Shown piece by piece: positions 6,525-9,800 of a stretch of 9,800 nucleotides of DNA. This DNA is from Desulfurococcales archaeon (GTDB lineage Archaea; Thermoproteota; Thermoprotei_A; Sulfolobales; WANQ01): positions 1-9,800 of the forward strand of contig JALUDQ010000186.1 in the NCBI GenBank assembly GCA_027043985.1, given 5' to 3'. The position numbers and the translations under genes were made by a program. The notes beneath the pieces are model-generated. The model made no database searches. It saw only the letters and a list, made by a program, of their open reading frames with translations, and had not been told where the DNA came from. Each line of letters starts with the position of its first letter. The first letter of the stretch is position 1.

Positions 6525-7178
6525 GAGCCCCAGTTCTATTGCTACTACACCGTACCTTTCCTCATCCTCAACGCTGTAATACTCGCGATATACCCTAACA
6601 CCTTCATCTAAACCACGTATATCTGGCAAAACATGTTCTATTCCTTCTCTTTCAAGCATTTCTCTAAAACTACTATAACGTCTTAAGCCTAGAACAACAG
6701 TATATAAAAGAGTATTACATCTAGAGCAACCTACTGGCTTAAAGACTATACAGTCGCCCACTCCTATTTTCCTTCTTTTCTCATCATAGAGTCTTCCCTC
6801 AACAGTTTTTCTACCGCTAACTATATGCTCATACCATCTGTATTCAAGTTTCATCATATGAAGATTGCTTCCCATATTACAGGTCCAACAATGATCTCTA
6901 AAACAAGCTAATATTTTATCTGGGAAGACATAGTTTGCATAGAGTAGGTCAAAGTCTACAGTATACTTGTGGGCTCCAATTATTGTTAGTCTATTGGACT
7001 CTACTATTACATGCGTGTTACCGCATTGTATTTCTTTATATACACTTTTTACTGGTGCACCAATCTTATTCTGAATTTCCTCTAATAGTATTTTACTGGT
7101 TTGATCTTCATCTTGTAATATGTAGGTTGACCCATTGCAGTATACTGCTATGTTTTCCTCTATCGTAGTTATAATCAC
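6519..7178 (-). CDS. ASCH-domain protein with N-terminal extension and two CxxC pairs
   Basis: The C-terminal half (about 105-219) is an ASCH domain of the PUA-like superfamily. It shows the signature GxKxxExR as G122-K124-E127-R129 (SGRKTVEGR) and a closing strand YGVVAIEL. ASCH domains bind RNA or nucleotides, and a known member cleaves N4-acetylcytidine. The first 100 residues are unassigned and beta-rich. Two cysteine pairs stand out, C97/C100 (DHCWTC, with C92 and H96 near) just before the domain and C151/C154 (GCSRC) within it. They could form a zinc site or disulfides. The start is GTG 7178, with a strong AGGTGA at 7188-7183. Function is probably RNA-related or nucleoside-related. The substrate is not readable from sequence. 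Confidence 0.8.
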   Translation of the reverse strand: MIITTIEENIAVYCNGSTYILQDEDQTSKILLEEIQNKIGAPVKSVYKEIQCGNTHVIVESNRLTIIGAHKYTVDFDLLYANYVFPDKILACFRDHCWTCNMGSNLHMMKLEYRWYEHIVSGRKTVEGRLYDEKRRKIGVGDCIVFKPVGCSRCNTLLYTVVLGLRRYSSFREMLEREGIEHVLPDIRGLDEGVRVYREYYSVEDEERYGVVAIELGLL

Positions 7179-7220
7179 TTATATTTCACCTAGCTAGGTT
7201 CTTATATTGATGAGGTACCG

Positions 7221-7249
7221 CTGTCCCCAAGACCGTAGAGGGATGACAG
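7221..7249 (+). other. RNA hairpin followed by T tract, unassigned
   Basis: On the plus strand CTGTC-CCC (7221-7228) can pair with GGG-AT-GACAG (7240-7249), giving eight base pairs with a two-base AT bulge and an 11-nt loop. ATTTTTC (7251-7257) follows directly, so it resembles a terminator or a leader hairpin. It lies in the 122-base gap between the divergent ASCH and UPF0047 genes, where a terminator is not expected. It could belong to the UPF0047 leader or to a short unannotated RNA starting near a CTTATATT block at 7201-7208. Confidence 0.3.
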
Positions 7250-7300
7250 TATTTTTCATTAACCGATTCCTTTACTCTTCTACTTGTGGGTGAGGTATAA

Positions 7301-7714
7301 ATGCCTGTATATCATGATGAGATAATAATATCTACGAGTAAGCGGTTTGAGTTAATTGATATAACCGACCGTGTTGAGGAAATAGTTGAGAAAAGCGGTA
7401 TAAGAAACGGCATATGCTTGGTTTTTGCACCACATGCAACAGCAGCTATAGTGGCTAATGAACATGAATGGGGATTACTACAAGATATATTGAACAGAAT
7501 TAAGGAGTTGTTTCCACCAGATAAGGGTTGGCTTCATAATAGAATAGATGATAATGCTCATGCTCATGTAGGTTCAGCGATTATTGGTGCTGATAGAGTT
7601 TTCCCGGTTATTAATGGTAGGCTTGTTAGAGGTACTTGGCAAAATATATTTGTTGTAGAAATGGATGGGCCGAGAAGTAGGCGACGTATTATTGTCACCG
7701 TTATTGGCGAGTAA
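7301..7714 (+). CDS. UPF0047/YjbQ-family protein
   Basis: This 137-residue protein is the full length of the UPF0047 (YjbQ) family. Conserved signatures are PHATAAI with H45, NEHE (53-56), DDNAHAHVGSAIIG with H87 and H89, and the C-terminal GTWQNIFVVEMDGPR (111-125). Family members form trimers with a metal-like His/Glu site. Bacterial YjbQ has been linked to weak thiamine-phosphate-synthase activity, but the physiological reaction is uncertain. The start is ATG 7301, with GTGAGGT just upstream. It ends two bases before the convergent AbrB-like gene, so the neighbourhood gives no functional hint. Confidence 0.92.
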   Translation: MPVYHDEIIISTSKRFELIDITDRVEEIVEKSGIRNGICLVFAPHATAAIVANEHEWGLLQDILNRIKELFPPDKGWLHNRIDDNAHAHVGSAIIGADRVFPVINGRLVRGTWQNIFVVEMDGPRSRRRIIVTVIGE

Positions 7715-7716
7715 GC

Positions 7717-7947
7717 TTATATTGGTGGTTTTACTCCTCTTTCAAGGTATTGTTTTTTAGGTCTTATTGTTATAAGCCCGGCATCTTCATCTATCTCTAC
7801 TATGAACTCAGTACCCCACTTTTCCACCATGTTTTTAGGTAAATACAAGTTTAACGGTAACGTAAAGTACTCATACGTGTATTCTTTGCCTCTAACAACC
7901 TTTCTTCCTAGTACTTTTCTTGCTCTAGCTTCTCTAACACGAGGCAT
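7717..7947 (-). CDS. SpoVT/AbrB-like small DNA-binding protein
   Basis: This 76-residue protein has a basic N-terminal arm (MPRVREARARKVLGRKVVRGK). It is followed by a fold resembling a SpoVT/AbrB swapped-hairpin domain: LPLNLYLPKNMVEKWGTEFI (30-49), then VEIDEDAGLITIRPKK (50-65). Such proteins bind DNA as dimers and often regulate their own operons or act as antitoxins. No toxin gene is adjacent, so a stand-alone regulator is likelier. The start is ATG 7947, preceded by an exact GGTGATC Shine-Dalgarno site (7956-7950). A TATA box TTTATAAG at 7985-7978 would start the transcript near 7956, giving a very short leader. It diverges from the nicotinate phosphoribosyltransferase gene, with a 24-bp palindrome between them that it might bind. 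That link is inference. Confidence 0.75.
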   Translation of the reverse strand: MPRVREARARKVLGRKVVRGKEYTYEYFTLPLNLYLPKNMVEKWGTEFIVEIDEDAGLITIRPKKQYLERGVKPPI

Positions 7948-7977
7948 AGGATCACCGCGCTGATATGTGCTTAAGAG

Positions 7978-7985
7978 CTTATAAA
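7978..7985 (-). promoter_or_regulatory. TATA box for the AbrB-like gene
   Basis: The minus-strand TTTATAAG is identical to the plus-strand box at 8047-8054. The expected transcript start near 7956 coincides with the GGTGATC ribosome-binding site. Confidence 0.6.
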
Positions 7986-8003
7986 TTCTTGTGCACTACA
8001 CTC

Positions 8004-8027
8004 ATAGTGGACTTATAAGTCCACTAT
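8004..8027. promoter_or_regulatory. Perfect 24-bp palindrome, candidate operator
   Basis: The half-site ATAGTGGACTTA is followed at once by its exact reverse complement, centred at 8015/8016. The centre sits 34 bp from the middle of the minus-strand TATA box and 35 bp from that of the plus-strand TATA box, so it is placed to act on both divergent promoters. It would fall about 60 bp upstream of each transcript start. Its core CTTATAAG is itself TATA-like. Candidate binders are the adjacent AbrB-like protein or an unlinked regulator of NAD metabolism. The palindrome is seen directly, and its role is inferred. Confidence 0.7.
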
Positions 8028-8046
8028 TTTCTTACAATTAGCATCA

Positions 8047-8054
8047 TTTATAAG
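8047..8054 (+). promoter_or_regulatory. TATA box for nicotinate phosphoribosyltransferase
   Basis: TTTATAAG would start transcription near 8077, giving a leader of about 26 bases before ATG 8103. The ribosome-binding site in that leader is weak (GGGGTT at 8090-8095). Confidence 0.6.
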
Positions 8055-8102
8055 TAGGTTATATTTACCTATTACTGTATCGTTTAAACGGGGTTCATTA
8101 GA

Positions 8103-9302
8103 ATGCGGGAGCCAAGACTCTATATGTCTACTGCAGACGAGATAATTTCCGGAGAGGCAACTGACATCTATTTTGTTAGAACACGTAAAATCTTAGAAGC
8201 AAAGGGATTGGGAGACACGCTAGTAAGAATGGAGATTCACGCGTACAGTTTACCTAAGGGCTACGAGTGGGGCGTGTTTGCTGGTTTAGAAGAAGCATTA
8301 GCTATTCTCAAGGGGAAAAAAGTTAATGTATATGCGATGCCGGAGGGCACATTGTTTAAAGCGTTCGAACCAGTAATGATTATTGAAGGCCCCTATAATG
8401 AGATATCGGTGTTAGAGACTCCTATTCTCGGAGTACTTAGACATGCTACAAGTATTGCAACAAGAGCAGCTAGGATAAGAAAACTAGCGCGTGACAAAAC
8501 AGTATTATTCTTTGGATTACGCGCCCTACATCCAGCAATATATCCCATGGCGGATCGTGCGGCATACATAGGTGGTGTTGATGGTGTGTCCGGTGTTTTA
8601 TCGGAAAAGTACCTTGGAATTAAGCCTCAGGGTACGATGCCTCATGCACTAATACTAGTGTTTGGCGACCCTGTTAAGGCTTGGAAGGCTTTTGACGAAG
8701 TAGTAGAAGAAGAGGTTCCTAGAATAGCCCTAACAGACACCCTATATGATGAAAGATATGAAGCCTTACTAGCTGCGGAGGCTCTTGGAGAGCGATTATA
8801 TGGAGTACGTTTCGATACCCCTGGTAGTAGAAGAGGCAATATGAAGAAGATAGTATATGAAGCCCGATGGACTCTCGATATTCATGGATACAATAAGGTT
8901 AAGATACTTGTTAGTGGAGGCATAAATGAGAAGACCATAGTTGAGCTAAGAGACTTAGTTGACGGGTTTGGTGTAGGAACTAGTATAGCTTTTCCGCCAG
9001 GTATAGATTTCAGCATGGATATAGTTGAAAAATACATTGATAATAAATGGCATCCGTATAGTAAGAGAGGAAAGCTACCTGGTGCAAAACAAGTATATAG
9101 ATGTAGACCGGGACTTAACGATACAATGAGTTTACTAGATGAGGAACTACAGATTACATGCCCTAATGGTGGTGAGCCAATAAAATTACTAAGAAAGTAC
9201 ATAGAAAATGGTAAAATACTCGTAGACTTGCCGGATGTTAAGAGTATTAGAAAATATGTCCTAGAACAGTTAGAGGAACTACCTGAACCTCAGCCTATAT
9301 AG
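8103..9302 (+). CDS. pncB: Nicotinate phosphoribosyltransferase
   Basis: This 399-residue enzyme joins nicotinate to PRPP to make nicotinate mononucleotide, the salvage entry to NAD, in the cytoplasm. Family signatures in order are the N-terminal [17 protein letters not shown] region (11-27), FFGLRALHP (136-144), QGTMPHALI with H181 (176-184), TDTLYDE (211-217), [12 protein letters not shown] (235-246), the phosphate-binding SGGI (271-274) and [11 protein letters not shown] (291-301). Length fits the shorter archaeal form. The C-terminal part has two cysteines (C334 and C353). The archaeal enzyme of Thermoplasma is described with a zinc-knuckle-like domain, so here it may be reduced or lack zinc. 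The gene stands alone, divergent from the AbrB-like gene and probably under the 24-bp palindrome. Its stop lies three bases before the end of the convergent orphan. Confidence 0.93.
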   Translation: MREPRLYMSTADEIISGEATDIYFVRTRKILEAKGLGDTLVRMEIHAYSLPKGYEWGVFAGLEEALAILKGKKVNVYAMPEGTLFKAFEPVMIIEGPYNEISVLETPILGVLRHATSIATRAARIRKLARDKTVLFFGLRALHPAIYPMADRAAYIGGVDGVSGVLSEKYLGIKPQGTMPHALILVFGDPVKAWKAFDEVVEEEVPRIALTDTLYDERYEALLAAEALGERLYGVRFDTPGSRRGNMKKIVYEARWTLDIHGYNKVKILVSGGINEKTIVELRDLVDGFGVGTSIAFPPGIDFSMDIVEKYIDNKWHPYSKRGKLPGAKQVYRCRPGLNDTMSLLDEELQITCPNGGEPIKLLRKYIENGKILVDLPDVKSIRKYVLEQLEELPEPQPI

Positions 9303-9304
9303 TT

Positions 9305-9796
9305 TTAACAAGCTTTTACGCTACTATTACTATAGTATATTTTATTATTATGTAGCTTTAATGCAGATATATTTTTAATATACTTCAACCTCGTTTCATT
9401 ATATCCTATAATGCATGGTGCTCTGTCTATATGAATCTTTTCTATTCTATCAGTTATTAATAAAAGATCCCCATTATCGAAGGGGAGGTTATCAATAACT
9501 ATATATAGTTTATTTTTATACAGGAAGGGAATTAATGATATAGTATTAGCTTCTACAGGTATTTTTGTTTCATCAAGTACTATTATATCGTGTATATACT
9601 GGTAGTTTAAGCTTGCATATAAGACGATACTTGCCTCTTTTCTTCTTGAATCTATTGTTGTTGGTACTTGAATTAGTTCATTATTACTCTTCACATATTT
9701 TGTATTAAAGTGCTTACAACCATTAAAGAATCCCTTAATACATACGTGGAAATCTCCGATAGTACCACCTTTAGTAGGGTCACTTGATGTTATCAT
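9305..9796 (-). CDS. Hypothetical protein, possibly 5'-partial
   Basis: An open frame of 163 codons ends with TAA 9307-9305. The first visible start is ATG 9796, but only four bases remain before the window edge and they contain no stop, so the real start may lie outside. I do not recognise the protein. It shows two cysteines near the N-terminus (C19 and C27) and a third near 127, hydrophobic beta-like strands such as KLYIVIDNLPF, and no clear membrane segment. It converges with the nicotinate phosphoribosyltransferase gene with only two bases between the stops. The long intact frame in AT-rich DNA supports a real gene. Confidence 0.65.
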   Translation of the reverse strand: MITSSDPTKGGTIGDFHVCIKGFFNGCKHFNTKYVKSNNELIQVPTTIDSRRKEASIVLYASLNYQYIHDIIVLDETKIPVEANTISLIPFLYKNKLYIVIDNLPFDNGDLLLITDRIEKIHIDRAPCIIGYNETRLKYIKNISALKLHNNKIYYSNSSVKAC

Positions 9797-9800
9797 TAAT

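Noticed and set aside
7207..7265. Possible second box C/D sRNA (TTGATGA ... CCGA)
   Set aside because: Box C has a mismatch, no CTGA is present, and no 12-nt guide spacing or recognisable rRNA antisense was found.
7717..7947. Toxin-antitoxin pair based on the AbrB-like protein
   Set aside because: No small toxin-like reading frame is adjacent on the same strand. The neighbours are convergent UPF0047 and divergent pncB.
8081..8090. CGTTTAAACG palindrome as a TATA box for pncB
   Set aside because: It would start transcription after the ATG at 8103. TTTATAAG at 8047 has the right distance. Ten-base palindromes are common in AT-rich DNA.

Overview
The window looks like a piece of an AT-rich, hyperthermophilic crenarchaeal chromosome, most likely from the Desulfurococcales and perhaps close to Staphylothermus. 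This rests on archaeal features visible in the sequence: TATA boxes such as TTTATAAG about 26 bases before presumed transcript starts, Shine-Dalgarno sites of the GGTGATC/GAGGT type, frequent TTG and GTG starts, heavy use of AGA/AGG/ATA codons, very tight gene packing, and archaeal protein families. These include a dihydropteroate-synthase-related protein, an archaeal-type nicotinate phosphoribosyltransferase, a JAMM protease and an UPF0047 protein. The genus is inferred from general impression, not from a database match.

Left end (1-712): two minus-strand genes, a small winged-helix DNA-binding protein and then a histidine-rich coiled-coil protein cut by the window edge. Upstream of the winged-helix gene, on the same strand, lies a previously hidden RNA gene: a box C/D guide sRNA at about 628-693. 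Its 12-nt guide next to box D' is antisense to the universal 530-loop sequence of 16S rRNA (CGGUAAUACCA).

Plus-strand cluster (731-5601): four genes in a row. They encode a JAMM metalloprotease with an unassigned N-terminal half, an M28 aminopeptidase with a PA domain, a dihydropteroate-synthase-related TIM-barrel protein, and an orphan protein whose start lies 41 nt inside the gene before it. The first two suggest protein or peptide turnover. The third suggests pterin-related chemistry.

Middle (5598-7714): a short O6-alkylguanine-DNA alkyltransferase (minus) diverges from a DUF457-like membrane hydrolase (plus). That gene converges with an ASCH-domain protein (minus), which in turn diverges from an UPF0047/YjbQ protein (plus).

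Right end (7717-9796): a SpoVT/AbrB-like small protein (minus) and nicotinate phosphoribosyltransferase (plus) diverge from a 155-bp region. It holds a perfect 24-bp palindrome placed almost exactly midway between two identical outward-facing TATA boxes, which is a strong candidate operator. A minus-strand orphan reading frame runs to the window edge. No gene-free stretch exceeds 300 bases. No tRNA, rRNA, CRISPR array or insertion sequence was seen.
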